64,000 nt of DNA from a virus: IMG/VR virus record IMGVR_UViG_3300038423_000085, positions 1 to 64,000 of that record; one strand, given 5' to 3'. Made by a program: the position numbers and the translations under genes. This document shows, piece after piece, positions 37,861 through 46,954 of this stretch. The notes under the pieces were generated by a model. The model saw nothing but the letters and a program-made list of their open reading frames with translations, was not told the DNA's origin and did not search any database. How positions within the stretch are numbered: position 1 is the first letter of the stretch; every line of letters begins with the position of its first letter.

Positions 37861-38555
37861 TGCTAGACTTCGGAGAGGATCTCTTTGAGAAGGAAAACGT
37901 TCTGGCAGTCATTAAAGACCTATCGGTTCCTTGTTATGATTGCCGGCTGGGACATTGCCAGAAAGCCAAACAGAATCGTGGGCTTGTCTGGCGTGGGAAT
38001 CCGACGTCTCGAATCGCTGCAGTCTCTATCATGCCTGGTCCCACGGAGATGGAGACAGGTAAGCCCCTTACTGGCAAGTCCGGCAAGTTATTCGACAAGT
38101 GGTTCAAGTACATCAATCTTGACACCAACTCCGACTGTCTTGTCATCAACGTCGTCCAGTGTAAGCCGCCGGACGTCGAGAAGAAAGACGGGGAGGTAAG
38201 TCAACGTGAACCTGAGCTTGATGAGCTCGCCGTTTGTTTTCCGAATCGTTGCCTCCGCATCCTCAGGGCAATGCCTAATCTCGAAGTCGTTGTTACTATG
38301 GGTTGGTCCGCAGCAAAATGCTTGCTCGGTGGAGACCCCAAAGACACCAGTCACATGGGGCATTGGTATGCCACTACTGTGCTGCCCGGTAAAGCTATTT
38401 ACTGCTTGCCGCACCCAGCCGCGCTTCTCAGGGAGCCCGACAACCTTGACAAAAAGTACAAGCTGATCAAGTGCCTCGATCGTTTCAAGCGTCAGTACCT
38501 GGATGTAGATAAGGTGGTGGAACTTGCCGCAGAAGTCTATCAAAATCACTCGTAA
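37860..38555 (+). CDS. Uracil-DNA glycosylase superfamily (family 4-like)
   Basis: 231 residues. CYDCRLGHC near the start is the iron-sulphur-type cysteine set; motif 1 GPTEMETGKPLTGKSG with GKLFD; VINVVQCKPP; and motif 2 HPAALLR near the C-terminus. Such enzymes excise uracil from DNA. Together with dUTPase and thymidylate kinase this helps keep uracil out of phage DNA. Confidence 0.82.
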   Translation: MLDFGEDLFEKENVLAVIKDLSVPCYDCRLGHCQKAKQNRGLVWRGNPTSRIAAVSIMPGPTEMETGKPLTGKSGKLFDKWFKYINLDTNSDCLVINVVQCKPPDVEKKDGEVSQREPELDELAVCFPNRCLRILRAMPNLEVVVTMGWSAAKCLLGGDPKDTSHMGHWYATTVLPGKAIYCLPHPAALLREPDNLDKKYKLIKCLDRFKRQYLDVDKVVELAAEVYQNHS

Positions 38556-38901
38556 AGATCCCACGCCTGGGACCTGTTATATCCATACAGGTTCCGGCTG
38601 GAACTCTCACAACAGTCCTCCGGACTATAAGAGCTGTGAGATTGAGTTCAAAGGCCCTCGTGGTAAGCGTCAGCATACACAGTACTTAACTGGTGCTGAC
38701 TTCAGGAAGTTCGCTCAGCTTCTTACTACTTGCGGCGCGGCCGACAAGAAGGTCAAGGAAGATCTGCTCGAGCTTCTATGTTATCTATACTTCCAGTCAG
38801 GGAAGAGGGTAGCAATGTACCTGGATAATGCCCAGGAGATAGCTGCAGTATTGAACATGTTCGCCGACGAGTTGGAGAAGAAGCTTGGGCATCCTCTATG
38901 A
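38524..38901 (+). CDS. Hypothetical protein, 125 aa
   Basis: TTG 38524 overlapping the glycosylase end by 32 bases. Beta strands first (CEIEFKGPRGKRQHTQYLTG), helices after (LLELLCYLYFQSGKRVAMYL). No family recognised. Confidence 0.55.
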   Translation: MPQKSIKITRKDPTPGTCYIHTGSGWNSHNSPPDYKSCEIEFKGPRGKRQHTQYLTGADFRKFAQLLTTCGAADKKVKEDLLELLCYLYFQSGKRVAMYLDNAQEIAAVLNMFADELEKKLGHPL

Positions 38902-39350
38902 CTCCTGAAGAACAGAAGTTAGGATTTGAGAGGATCTATATCGACGTCTCTTGTGCCGGTCTAGGAGAGAAGAGGGCCCGTAACTATGGGCTCGGGTTTC
39001 GTAGGACACAAGACGGCCAGATAGAAGTATCGATTGGTCGTAAAGGTTCTACTTACTATCATTCACCTACTCTGGCTACTGCCTGGGCTAAGCTCCTGCC
39101 TTCTCAAGCACATGAGATGTGCTGTGCTATTATGCACTTGATTGGGAAGGAGTTCCCTTGTGAGGGTGAGGGTGTGCTGCAGAAAGGTAATCATCAGGCA
39201 AATCTGCGCATGAATCTAGACTTCACAGTGGATCTCTGCTCGGTATTGAAGAACCCCGATGCAGTAAAGACGGAGATCTTGAAGCAAGTGACACAGAAGC
39301 TGAACGGAGTTAGTATACTTTCGGAGGCAAGCAATGCAAAAGCAGTATGA
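38898..39350 (+). CDS. Hypothetical protein, 150 aa
   Basis: ATGA overlap. Alternating strands and helices (RRTQDGQIEVSIGRKGSTYY; AWAKLLPSQAHEMCCAIMHL). No family recognised. Overlaps the clpP start by 17 bases. Confidence 0.55.
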   Translation: MTPEEQKLGFERIYIDVSCAGLGEKRARNYGLGFRRTQDGQIEVSIGRKGSTYYHSPTLATAWAKLLPSQAHEMCCAIMHLIGKEFPCEGEGVLQKGNHQANLRMNLDFTVDLCSVLKNPDAVKTEILKQVTQKLNGVSILSEASNAKAV

Positions 39351-39936
39351 CTTTACTATTCCCATGGTTGAGGAACGAGATGGGAATCGCATCAAGGTAT
39401 ACGATATCTTCTCGTTGCTGAACAAGGAAAGGATCGTCATGATTGGTACTCCGATCATGGACTACACCGCGGCGATCGTGGTGGCACAGCTCCTGTTCCT
39501 CGAGAAGGAAGACAAGACCAAGCCGATCATGCTCTACATCAATAGCCCAGGTGGAGACATCACTGCTGGGCTGGCGATTAGAGATACGATGCGGTTGATT
39601 CGGCCGTCTGTTCATACCATTGGGTTTGGACAGTGTGCCTCTATGGCGGCTACCTTGCTGACTGCCGGCGAGAAGGGACACCGTTATGTTCTGCCTAGCA
39701 CGCGCGTCCTGATCCACCAACCGTGGTCTGGTGGCGGTGGCGGACAGCAAAGCGACGTGGAACTCCAAGCCAAGGAGCTCCGCCGCATGAGAGACCAGAT
39801 CGAGAAGTATCTGTCACAGGATACCGGCCAGACCCTAGAGAAGATCCACGCCGACTGCGATCGTGACTACATTATGGAGGCCGAAGAGGCAGTGGCTTAT
39901 GGCATCGCCGACAAAGTCCTCACAAAGCGTACATAA
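39334..39936 (+). CDS. clpP: ClpP-type serine protease
   Basis: 200 residues, the normal ClpP length. Triad in sequence: Ser103 in FGQCASMAATLL, His128 in VLIHQPWSG, Asp174 in IHADCDRDYIM; plus the strand YINSPGGDITAG and TALDIRD-like GLAIRDTMRLI. Could form mixed or own barrels with a host Clp ATPase (no ClpX seen here). Phage ClpP homologues can redirect host proteolysis or mature virion proteins. Confidence 0.92.
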   Translation: MQKQYDFTIPMVEERDGNRIKVYDIFSLLNKERIVMIGTPIMDYTAAIVVAQLLFLEKEDKTKPIMLYINSPGGDITAGLAIRDTMRLIRPSVHTIGFGQCASMAATLLTAGEKGHRYVLPSTRVLIHQPWSGGGGGQQSDVELQAKELRRMRDQIEKYLSQDTGQTLEKIHADCDRDYIMEAEEAVAYGIADKVLTKRT

Positions 39937-39955
39937 GTCCCGTTATGTGTTGTAC

Positions 39956-40147
39956 ATGCGGCTAGCAAGGATTGGCCCCAAGAAAGAGTGGCCCGATAAG
40001 GCTACTCGTACAACAGTTTATTGTGCTAAGACTGTAGATCCTAACTTCCTTCTGTCCGAAGCTACGGATATGACTCAGCGTTTGCTTTCTAAAATCAACC
40101 AGGTGGTAAAGCCATGCAAGCAAAAGACATTGCCGAAGCCAACCTGA
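39956..40147 (+). CDS. Hypothetical basic protein, 63 aa
   Basis: ATG 39956 is the first good start in the clpP-trpless gap (TTG/GTG upstream in frame). Lys/Thr-rich (GPKKEWPDKATRTTVYCAKT). Overlaps the next gene by 34 bases. No family recognised. Confidence 0.42.
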   Translation: MRLARIGPKKEWPDKATRTTVYCAKTVDPNFLLSEATDMTQRLLSKINQVVKPCKQKTLPKPT

Positions 40148-41187
40148 TTTACAAGGTGAGGTGCGGTAGCCATGCCTACGGGACTAATCTCCCTACGTCT
40201 GATGAAGACTTTGCTGGTATTTTCATTCCGCCCATTGAGTACTACTTCGGACTACGGGCCTTCGATCTGCTGTCAGAGCAGAGTGAAGAAGACCGCAGTT
40301 ATTACTCGCTGCGGAAGTATGCAACGCTGGCAGTTGCTAATAATCCAAACGTGCTCGAGTTGCTCTTCGTGGACCCAAGCGATGTACTCCTATGCCTTCC
40401 TGAAGCAAAAGCGCTGCGGGAAATACGTCATAGGTTCCTGAGTCAGCGGGCCCAGAAGACGTTCGTTGGTTATGCTAAGGCCCAGCTCCATCGGATCCGT
40501 ACGCATACCAAGTGGCTACAGCAAGAGATGGATGACATGGCTAAGCTGGAGCCTCTTGTTCGCGCGGGGAACGTCTCGAAAGAATGGGTAGCCTGGCGCT
40601 TCGGCGAGAATATGCTGGAGCGTGTGAAGGATATGTGGGACAATAAATCGATCTTGTATCTGAAGTCAGAGACGGAGGTCCTGGAGATCTTTCGAACGTC
40701 CAACATCATTTGCCCTGAGAGGAACGATCAAAAGTTCTTCAAGCTTGGTCAACCTCGTATGTTCAATGGCAATATTGATCAGACGTGGGAGTTTCAGAAG
40801 CACATTTACGATGAAGCAAAGAAGAAGAGGGATCAATATGTTACTTGGATGGCTGAAAGAAACTCTGACCGGCATGAAACAGAGATACGGTTTGGGTACG
40901 ACACTAAGCATGCTATGCATCTGGTCCGCCTGCTTCGTTCTGGTTATGAGATACTTACCACAGGCGATCTGCTGGTTCGCCGGCCCGACGCACAGGAACT
41001 CCTTTCTATTAGGGCTGGTAAGTGGTCTTATGACCAGGTGGTAAGCTACGCCGATGAAATGGTGGCAAAGATCGATAGTATTCCACCTGAACAGTTTAAG
41101 GTACCAGCTACGCCTGACCTCGAGACGATATCGAAAACGATTGTCGACATGACATCTGAGTATCTGTTCTTTGGAGATCGCAGATGA
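40114..41187 (+). CDS. Predicted nucleotidyltransferase (COG3541-like)
   Basis: 357 residues. CGSHAYGTNLPTSDEDFAGI is the DNA polymerase-beta-type nucleotidyltransferase signature (G-S-x-A-Y-G...S-D-x-D). A conserved internal set (FGYDTKHAMHLVRLLRSG, GDLLVRRPDAQELLSIRAG) matches the YcgL/COG3541 group, common in large phages. Likely adds a nucleotide to an unknown RNA or protein target. Confidence 0.75.
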   Translation: MQAKDIAEANLIYKVRCGSHAYGTNLPTSDEDFAGIFIPPIEYYFGLRAFDLLSEQSEEDRSYYSLRKYATLAVANNPNVLELLFVDPSDVLLCLPEAKALREIRHRFLSQRAQKTFVGYAKAQLHRIRTHTKWLQQEMDDMAKLEPLVRAGNVSKEWVAWRFGENMLERVKDMWDNKSILYLKSETEVLEIFRTSNIICPERNDQKFFKLGQPRMFNGNIDQTWEFQKHIYDEAKKKRDQYVTWMAERNSDRHETEIRFGYDTKHAMHLVRLLRSGYEILTTGDLLVRRPDAQELLSIRAGKWSYDQVVSYADEMVAKIDSIPPEQFKVPATPDLETISKTIVDMTSEYLFFGDRR

Positions 41188-42029
41188 ACAACGAGCGAAT
41201 CAACAGCTGGCTCGCAGCTATGAAGCCTATAGAGGAGGTGCAGCAGGATACCTATCCTACACTGCACCTATTGAATGAAGAGGGATGGAATGCCTCCCAT
41301 TTGGAAGAGCCACTGGGCAGTAACTCCATTCATGAGAAGTGGGGTCAACTCAGCAAAGACTCTCGCACTGTCGTGACGGATGTCGTCCTGAAAGCGAATG
41401 ACGAGGACCTGCTCGAGGTTCAGGACATGACAGACAAGGAGCTTCGAACCCGTAAGGGAATGGTACTCCTGGAACAGACGCGCGATAAGGTCTGTTCACA
41501 GATTAACAATACCTACATCCAGCTGCTTAAGTATCAAGCAGTTAGGGAGCATGGGCTCTTTGAAGTGGAGCGGCGCCACCGCTGTAAGCTGATCAGGGAA
41601 GGGCACATGGCTGATAACCTAGATGCTTTCACTTCCCGATTCTTGTTCGGCGATAAGCCGGCGCCATACACGAATAACTCTAAGCCTGCGAGGCCACGCG
41701 ACTTCGTTGTCTGCCGTACTCCGACTGGCAAGAACGTTGCTGTGGAAGAGATCTGGTTTGACTTCCCGTCGATGTACAACAAGACAATGCTGGATCTCCT
41801 CGAGACAGCAAACTTGTACAAGAAACCCAGCTACTATTACGAGGGGTATGAGCATGACATTCCTCATCGTGTGCATATGCCAATCGCGCAGTTTTATTAC
41901 AAGTATGGGTTTAAGCCCAAGAAAGAGGTGACCGGCTACTTCAAGATCACTCGCTGGGGTTATGATGACTCCTGGCATTTGTCTCACACAAGATCCTACA
42001 AGACGTCGGAGCTGGTGCCTCTAGACTAA
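41184..42029 (+). CDS. Hypothetical protein, 281 aa
   Basis: ATGA coupled to the nucleotidyltransferase. Helical, charged first half (DLLEVQDMTDKELRTRKGMV), Tyr/Trp-containing second half (YYYEGYEHDIPHRVHMPIAQ). No family recognised despite the length. Confidence 0.62.
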   Translation: MNNERINSWLAAMKPIEEVQQDTYPTLHLLNEEGWNASHLEEPLGSNSIHEKWGQLSKDSRTVVTDVVLKANDEDLLEVQDMTDKELRTRKGMVLLEQTRDKVCSQINNTYIQLLKYQAVREHGLFEVERRHRCKLIREGHMADNLDAFTSRFLFGDKPAPYTNNSKPARPRDFVVCRTPTGKNVAVEEIWFDFPSMYNKTMLDLLETANLYKKPSYYYEGYEHDIPHRVHMPIAQFYYKYGFKPKKEVTGYFKITRWGYDDSWHLSHTRSYKTSELVPLD

Positions 42030-42847
42030 TGGCCAAGAAGAAGCAAGACTCTATTCCCGGGCCGCCGGTGCCTTCTGGAGGGTATTCCCTGCCTCTGATA
42101 ATGATTGGGCAGATGGAGAACTTCGTTAAGGAAGTTGGCGCCAAGACAGTAACGACTACGGTGCCTCCTCTGCCTCCGCTTAAGAAGTTCGAAGACGAGA
42201 TCAAGCCCAAGCCTGTCATCGTTATCAAGAAAAAGAAGAAGGTCACTAAGAAGAAGGTGGCCAAGAAGAAAGAGAAGCCCAAGGAAGAGCCGGAACGGCC
42301 AAGTCCTTTCAAGCCTGGCGATGAAGTCTGGGTCGAGTGTGGCAGCGAGTGGAAGAAGTTCAAGGTTGTGAAGTGCGGCAAGCCACAGAAAGGTTCCAAG
42401 GATTGGACCTATGACCTTAAGAATGAGCGAGATGAGGCCCGCAGCAGTAACGAATGCGAGATGATACCCGCCCAGGTCTTTACCTTGATAGCAACCGACG
42501 CCGTCAAGATGAAGGAGCCTGGCTGGACTGCCGCCTTGAATGATCAGTTCGACGGCAAGGCCAAGATCTTTGCCGTGTACCGCAAAGGTCAGAAAAGACC
42601 TTGGTGCTATTATGTCATTCCGGATCCTGAAAAGGTCTGGAAGGAATACAAATGGAAAGGCAAGAACTATTATGGCGCCACGGAAGACATGACAGCTACA
42701 CTTCAAGTGCATTCTTCCTCTCACCAAATGCTTCGCCTTATCCCCATTGCCTCGGCGCCCAGCGAAATCCTGAGCTACTTGGGCCTTAAGGTTTACAACC
42801 GCCAGTACAAGAGAGATGACAATGGTGAAGATACTGAGGCAGGATAG
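42029..42847 (+). CDS. Hypothetical protein with Lys-rich linker, 272 aa
   Basis: TAATG overlap. Pro-rich opening, then a long Lys tract (KKKKKVTKKKVAKKKEKPKE at about residues 67-86) and a beta-rich C-terminal domain (GDEVWVECGSEWKKFKVVKC), SH3/KOW-like. May bind nucleic acid. No family recognised. Confidence 0.58.
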   Translation: MAKKKQDSIPGPPVPSGGYSLPLIMIGQMENFVKEVGAKTVTTTVPPLPPLKKFEDEIKPKPVIVIKKKKKVTKKKVAKKKEKPKEEPERPSPFKPGDEVWVECGSEWKKFKVVKCGKPQKGSKDWTYDLKNERDEARSSNECEMIPAQVFTLIATDAVKMKEPGWTAALNDQFDGKAKIFAVYRKGQKRPWCYYVIPDPEKVWKEYKWKGKNYYGATEDMTATLQVHSSSHQMLRLIPIASAPSEILSYLGLKVYNRQYKRDDNGEDTEAG

Positions 42848-43580
42848 ACCTCCCGAGTATAGGGAAGGTCAGATGTTCGACCTCAGTTTCATGTACAGTA
42901 AGCAGTGCGACTTGTCGTGCTCCTTCTGTATGTACTCCTCAGGTCCTCAGGTCTACGATCGTATGGACCTGCAGAAGTTTCGGAGTTGGATGAAGACCGT
43001 CCGTTGGGGTTTGATCAACGGTATTGGAATCTATGGAGGAGAGCCCTCTCTATTCCTGAAAGAGAACTCTATTATCCTTGAGCACACCAACAGTGTCCCT
43101 CGATTCTGCATCACGAACGGGACATGGAGCAAAAGTCCTGTCTCTACTGCGGCGTTCATGCTTTGGGCCCTTGGCTGGAAGGTCCAGGTGTTCGTCTCTG
43201 GTACTGATCAGCACGTCGCCTTTCAGGATCGCGCAATGCTTGAGTATCTATCGCACACTTATCCTACCATGGTGCGGCTTAAAGCCCCAGACACCCAAAT
43301 CCTCCCTATGGGAAGACTTATTGGGGAACAAGTGAAGTGCACCGTTAAGTGCATGAGACCGCGGTACATAGCTCCCACTCGTATTGCCGTCCAGCCGGAC
43401 GGAACAATCATTTATCAGTCTTGCGATGGAGTCTATCCTGTGATAGGATCATGGGATACAGATACGTTCGACGACATCGTGAAGAAGGTGGACGAATACA
43501 CCCAACAGGGATTCCGTGCTGTGTGTCCCTACTATGAGGAGAGATGTCGGATAAAAAGCCTTTCGCAGGTTACCACGTAG
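42816..43580 (+). CDS. Radical SAM protein
   Basis: 254 residues (ATG 42816 or 42822). CDLSCSFCMYSSG is the CxxxCxxC cluster site; IGIYGGEPSLF and CITNGTW follow. A C-terminal CTVKCMRPR...YQSCDG...CPYYEERC cysteine set resembles the SPASM/Twitch auxiliary cluster region. Third radical SAM enzyme of the window; substrate unknown. Overlaps the gene before by 32 bases. Confidence 0.75.
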   Translation: MTMVKILRQDRPPEYREGQMFDLSFMYSKQCDLSCSFCMYSSGPQVYDRMDLQKFRSWMKTVRWGLINGIGIYGGEPSLFLKENSIILEHTNSVPRFCITNGTWSKSPVSTAAFMLWALGWKVQVFVSGTDQHVAFQDRAMLEYLSHTYPTMVRLKAPDTQILPMGRLIGEQVKCTVKCMRPRYIAPTRIAVQPDGTIIYQSCDGVYPVIGSWDTDTFDDIVKKVDEYTQQGFRAVCPYYEERCRIKSLSQVTT

Positions 43581-44098
43581 GCCAGACTATCTGGCAGCAT
43601 GCGTCGTATTCGAAGGACGCATGGAGAGGATGTACTATCACAAGCATAGATCATACCGGCAATAGCGGGTATGGTAGTATGCGGGTGAAGCAGTTAGAGG
43701 GTACAAAGCAGGCTACTTTGTATGGCGGGTCTTATCATGCCATGACTCCTTTTGGAGTGGCCGGCCATGTGCCTCTTCATACCATCTACCTATTAGGTAC
43801 TGGTATCGGAGAGCATTTCAACTGGCGCTTCGGTACAGACTTTGAAGTCTATACCTGCTGCACCCGGATGATTACGCCAGGTAAGGCACTGGGATTCTTG
43901 ATCATACCTGAAGGTAGTCTGTACTCAGCTACGGAGGTGTACAAACATCCGGCCTACAAGACCTGGGTGGTAGCACCGAACCTGAGTGAGCTCTTCAGTT
44001 TTCTGGGCAACAAGTTGCCCGAGATCGCAGAGGTACATGAGCTAATCAATGGGAAGCAAAAAGCCAGCGTTCCAGACAATATCGTCCAAGCAGATTGA
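43544..44098 (+). CDS. Hypothetical protein, 184 aa
   Basis: Beta-rich, Tyr/Gly-rich sequence (GYHVGQTIWQHASYSKDAWR). Overlaps the radical SAM gene (37 bases) and the polymerase gene (50 bases). No family recognised. Confidence 0.58.
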   Translation: MSDKKPFAGYHVGQTIWQHASYSKDAWRGCTITSIDHTGNSGYGSMRVKQLEGTKQATLYGGSYHAMTPFGVAGHVPLHTIYLLGTGIGEHFNWRFGTDFEVYTCCTRMITPGKALGFLIIPEGSLYSATEVYKHPAYKTWVVAPNLSELFSFLGNKLPEIAEVHELINGKQKASVPDNIVQAD

Positions 44099-45434
44099 GG
44101 AGCACATTGATGTGCCCTTCCATGTCATTGGTACACCGGAGTGGATAGATGGATCTATCGCTGAAGGAGCTGTTGCGGATTCGGCTATCACCAAGGTTCA
44201 TTCTAAGAATGACCTATCTGCACCGCTTGCGTGGCTTACCAAACAACAAGAGCTTGGTATCGACTCTGAGACTGGGGGAGAGAATAAACGCGACGGACTG
44301 GACCCCATATCTGAATCGTCCAAGATGCTTCTATTCCAGCTGGGTACTACCAAGATGGTTTACCTTATTGAACCAAAGCTGGTACCGGAGTTTAAGGGAA
44401 TCCTGGAGGATCAAGACAGGCTCTTCCTAACTCAGAACGGAGTGTACGACTTTAAGTTCTGCCTGTCTAAGTATGGCGTGCACTTCATTAACTATCACTA
44501 CGATGATAAAACCAAGGTATACATCCCCAGCCTGTACGATACGATGCTGGCGGAGCAACTACTCACGGCGGGTTTATACGGAGTTCAGGTCGGTCTTGAA
44601 GAACTATCGGAGAAATACCCTCCACACTATCTTATCTCCAAAGCCGTCCGTCGCGAGTTTATTAACATGTCTGGCGTACTACAATACCGACACCTTTACT
44701 ACGCCGCTCGTGACGTGTTCCTACTGTTTCCCATCAAGCAAGAGCAGATGAAGGAGATCAAGAAGCACAAGGGGATGTGGGAGAGGATTCAAATAGAGTT
44801 CTGTGCTATGGCCGGCACGGCCGACGCAGAGCTGACAGGCTTTGACCTTGATGAACAACGCATTGAGTCCACGCTGGATTACTGGCGCGCCAAGGCGAAG
44901 AACATCAGAGACAAAGCCATGAAGATTTATGATGATGCCCTCGACAAGGCAGGGAAGAAGCGTAACTTCCTCCTGCCTGATACGATGGAAGAGTTCGATA
45001 TCAACTCCGCTACCAAGAAGTTGGCGGCTCTTCACAAGATGGGCTTTGATGTAAAGGATACTAAGAGGGAGACGCTTCTTGCCTTAGAGACCGAGTTTGC
45101 TGATCTCTTGGGAGAGTACACTGAGTGTACCAAGATCATTTCAACTTATGGCGAAAGGATGCTTGCTCGTAGGTCTACTACTGACGGTCGTCTGCACCCT
45201 GAGTTTAATCAGCTTGGGGCTGGCGATTTGGAAAAGCGTAAAGGCGGGGACAAAGCCACGACTATTGCTACTGGAAGGTGGTCGTCGGACGCACAGCAGT
45301 TTCCCCGGCCGGATCACATCTTAGACCCTGTCGTTGGGGATGCGGCAGAGCATATCAAGCTTTTGTTCCCCGAGCAGTATCAGAAGGCTGTGGAGAAGTT
45401 CAATCAACCGGAGGTTGCCAGTGGCAAGAAATAG
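44049..45434 (+). CDS. DNA polymerase I, N-terminal piece (3'-5' exonuclease)
   Basis: 461 residues. Exonuclease sites: GIDSETGG (Asp72, Glu74), LTQNGVYDFKF, and YYAARDVFLL. Then the thumb and the start of the palm: INSATKKLAALHKMGF, YGERMLARRSTTDGRLHPEF and TGRWSSDAQQFPRP, the counterpart of TGRLSSxxPNLQNIP. The protein ends ~30 residues later, before motif A. The missing fingers and catalytic palm are in the gene at 45886, with one gene between. The two products must assemble for activity. Confidence 0.83.
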   Translation: MGSKKPAFQTISSKQIEEHIDVPFHVIGTPEWIDGSIAEGAVADSAITKVHSKNDLSAPLAWLTKQQELGIDSETGGENKRDGLDPISESSKMLLFQLGTTKMVYLIEPKLVPEFKGILEDQDRLFLTQNGVYDFKFCLSKYGVHFINYHYDDKTKVYIPSLYDTMLAEQLLTAGLYGVQVGLEELSEKYPPHYLISKAVRREFINMSGVLQYRHLYYAARDVFLLFPIKQEQMKEIKKHKGMWERIQIEFCAMAGTADAELTGFDLDEQRIESTLDYWRAKAKNIRDKAMKIYDDALDKAGKKRNFLLPDTMEEFDINSATKKLAALHKMGFDVKDTKRETLLALETEFADLLGEYTECTKIISTYGERMLARRSTTDGRLHPEFNQLGAGDLEKRKGGDKATTIATGRWSSDAQQFPRPDHILDPVVGDAAEHIKLLFPEQYQKAVEKFNQPEVASGKK

Positions 45435-45876
45435 AGTTATCCGTACCACGAAGTACAAGCTGACGGAGATCAAGGAATCACATCCTGAGATCTATCAGGA
45501 AGCGACAGAGCTGTTCACCGAGTATGAGCGCTATCGCACCACACTCGTTGAAGAGTATCGTAAGCTTCAAGAGGCTGTGGCAGATTTTGATATCTCCCGC
45601 GCCATGACAACCAAGTCTGCTGGTCGCTTCTTCCGCAAGGTCGGCGAAGCCATCGGCCTGGTTCGAGTGGAACCCCAATGGTGGGTGTATCGCGACAAGG
45701 AAGGCAACATCATTCTCGAGTCTGCGTTCACTGAACGTGACTATCGGAATGCTGCGCGCGCACAGAAGGCTGGTCTGTCTCGTGAAGTTCAGTCGGAAGA
45801 CGGCGCCGAGCTCTTCGAACAAGATGAAACTGAAGATGGGAAGCACGAGGACGAAAGCATCGGCTTCCAACCGTAA
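45421..45876 (+). CDS. Hypothetical protein between the polymerase halves
   Basis: 151 residues from GTG 45421. Charged helices (EIYQEATELFTEYERYRTTL; AVADFDISRAMTT), a Trp-containing strand region (VEPQWWVYRDKEGNIILESA) and an acidic tail. No HNH, LAGLIDADG, GIY-YIG or intein motif is visible, so it is not an obvious homing element. May interact with the polymerase pieces. Confidence 0.6.
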   Translation: MARNRVIRTTKYKLTEIKESHPEIYQEATELFTEYERYRTTLVEEYRKLQEAVADFDISRAMTTKSAGRFFRKVGEAIGLVRVEPQWWVYRDKEGNIILESAFTERDYRNAARAQKAGLSREVQSEDGAELFEQDETEDGKHEDESIGFQP

Positions 45877-45885
45877 GGAGATGAC

Positions 45886-46872
45886 ATGGCCGGCGTAAAA
45901 CCAGAGCTGTTAGGTATCAGCAACGGAAGGGAGTATTATCTCTGCCCGGCCGATAAGAAACATCCACAGCCATGGATAGCCTGGCGAGTCCCTGATATCC
46001 GAGAGGGTATCAGGGCTCGTGCGGGCTGGAAGATCCTAGGCGCGGACTACAGTCAGATCGAAGTCCGTATCATGGCCTGGGAATCCCAGGATGAGTGGTT
46101 GCTGGAGGCTTTGAACTCGGGTAAAGACATCCATTGCTATATGGCATCGGACGTTCATGGGGTACCCTACGACGACTTCTTCTATGCATACAAACATGAA
46201 GACCATCCCTTATACAATCTCTATTATGGCTGGCGGTCGGAGATTAAGACCACAACATTCGGTGTGCCGTATGGCGCGGGCGCAAAGCAGGTGGCTCGAC
46301 AGATTAATATGTCGAGAAAACCAGGAGACACCTCTCCACCTTACACCGAAGAACAAGCCGAGCAGCTGATCGAAGACTACTTCAAGAAGGCGAAGGGTCT
46401 AAAGATCTGGCTGGACAAACAAGGCAAGCATGGCCTTAAGTATGGCTGGTCCAAGTCTCTGGGCGGCCACTACAGGTTCTATCAGATTCCGTTCAAGGAT
46501 CCCGAGGGTGGAAAGGAAGAGAAGGATCGTTACAATGAGATTATCAGTCAGATCAAAAGATACACAGGTAACCACCCCATTCAAGCGGCATGTGCTGACG
46601 CCCTTAAGATGGCTGTCAGTAAGATCTATCTTGATCTCCGCGGGGGTCAATCCTCTGGCCCACTCGTTCACGAAGCACATTTCCTCCTTTTTGTCCACGA
46701 TGAACTCGTACTCACTTGTCCAGACAGCGAGGTCGATGCGGTCAACAAGATCATGGTGGACGGGATGCAGTGGGCATACAATCAGTTGATCCCGTCTGAG
46801 GGACAGACGAATCATGATCACATTATTCACAAGACGGACGTGACCGTTGCTGATTACTGGAAGAAAGGGTAA
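45886..46872 (+). CDS. DNA polymerase I, C-terminal piece (palm/fingers)
   Basis: 328 residues after AAGGAGATGAC. Motif A GADYSQIEVRIMAW, motif B region KTTTFGVPYGAGAKQVA, and motif C FVHDELVL carry the catalytic residues of family A polymerases. Sequence starts ~50 residues before motif A, so together with the 44049 product a complete polymerase is formed without loss of a known motif. Confidence 0.88.
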   Translation: MAGVKPELLGISNGREYYLCPADKKHPQPWIAWRVPDIREGIRARAGWKILGADYSQIEVRIMAWESQDEWLLEALNSGKDIHCYMASDVHGVPYDDFFYAYKHEDHPLYNLYYGWRSEIKTTTFGVPYGAGAKQVARQINMSRKPGDTSPPYTEEQAEQLIEDYFKKAKGLKIWLDKQGKHGLKYGWSKSLGGHYRFYQIPFKDPEGGKEEKDRYNEIISQIKRYTGNHPIQAACADALKMAVSKIYLDLRGGQSSGPLVHEAHFLLFVHDELVLTCPDSEVDAVNKIMVDGMQWAYNQLIPSEGQTNHDHIIHKTDVTVADYWKKG

Positions 46873-46954
46873 GCCTCCTAACTGGGCGTATTGGACGATC
46901 GTTAAGTTCTGCGCACAGCAGAGAAGGTATTGGAGATGGAAGCATGGTCTGTAG
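46847..46954 (+). CDS. Trp/Arg micro-protein, 35 aa
   Basis: TTG 46847 overlaps the end of the polymerase gene; the ribosome site is weak. GKPPNWAYWTIVKFCAQQRR, then YWRWKHGL. Composition and position match the micro-protein family. Confidence 0.42.
   Translation: MLITGRKGKPPNWAYWTIVKFCAQQRRYWRWKHGL

Noticed and set aside
42026-42727. Minus-strand open frame of 233 codons opposite the Lys-rich protein gene
   Set aside because: Leu/Phe-rich sequence is the antisense image of the Lys tract; no start signal and no domain.
45421-45876. Intein or homing endonuclease splitting the polymerase
   Set aside because: The product has no intein splice blocks and no LAGLIDADG, HNH or GIY-YIG motif, and it has its own start and stop.
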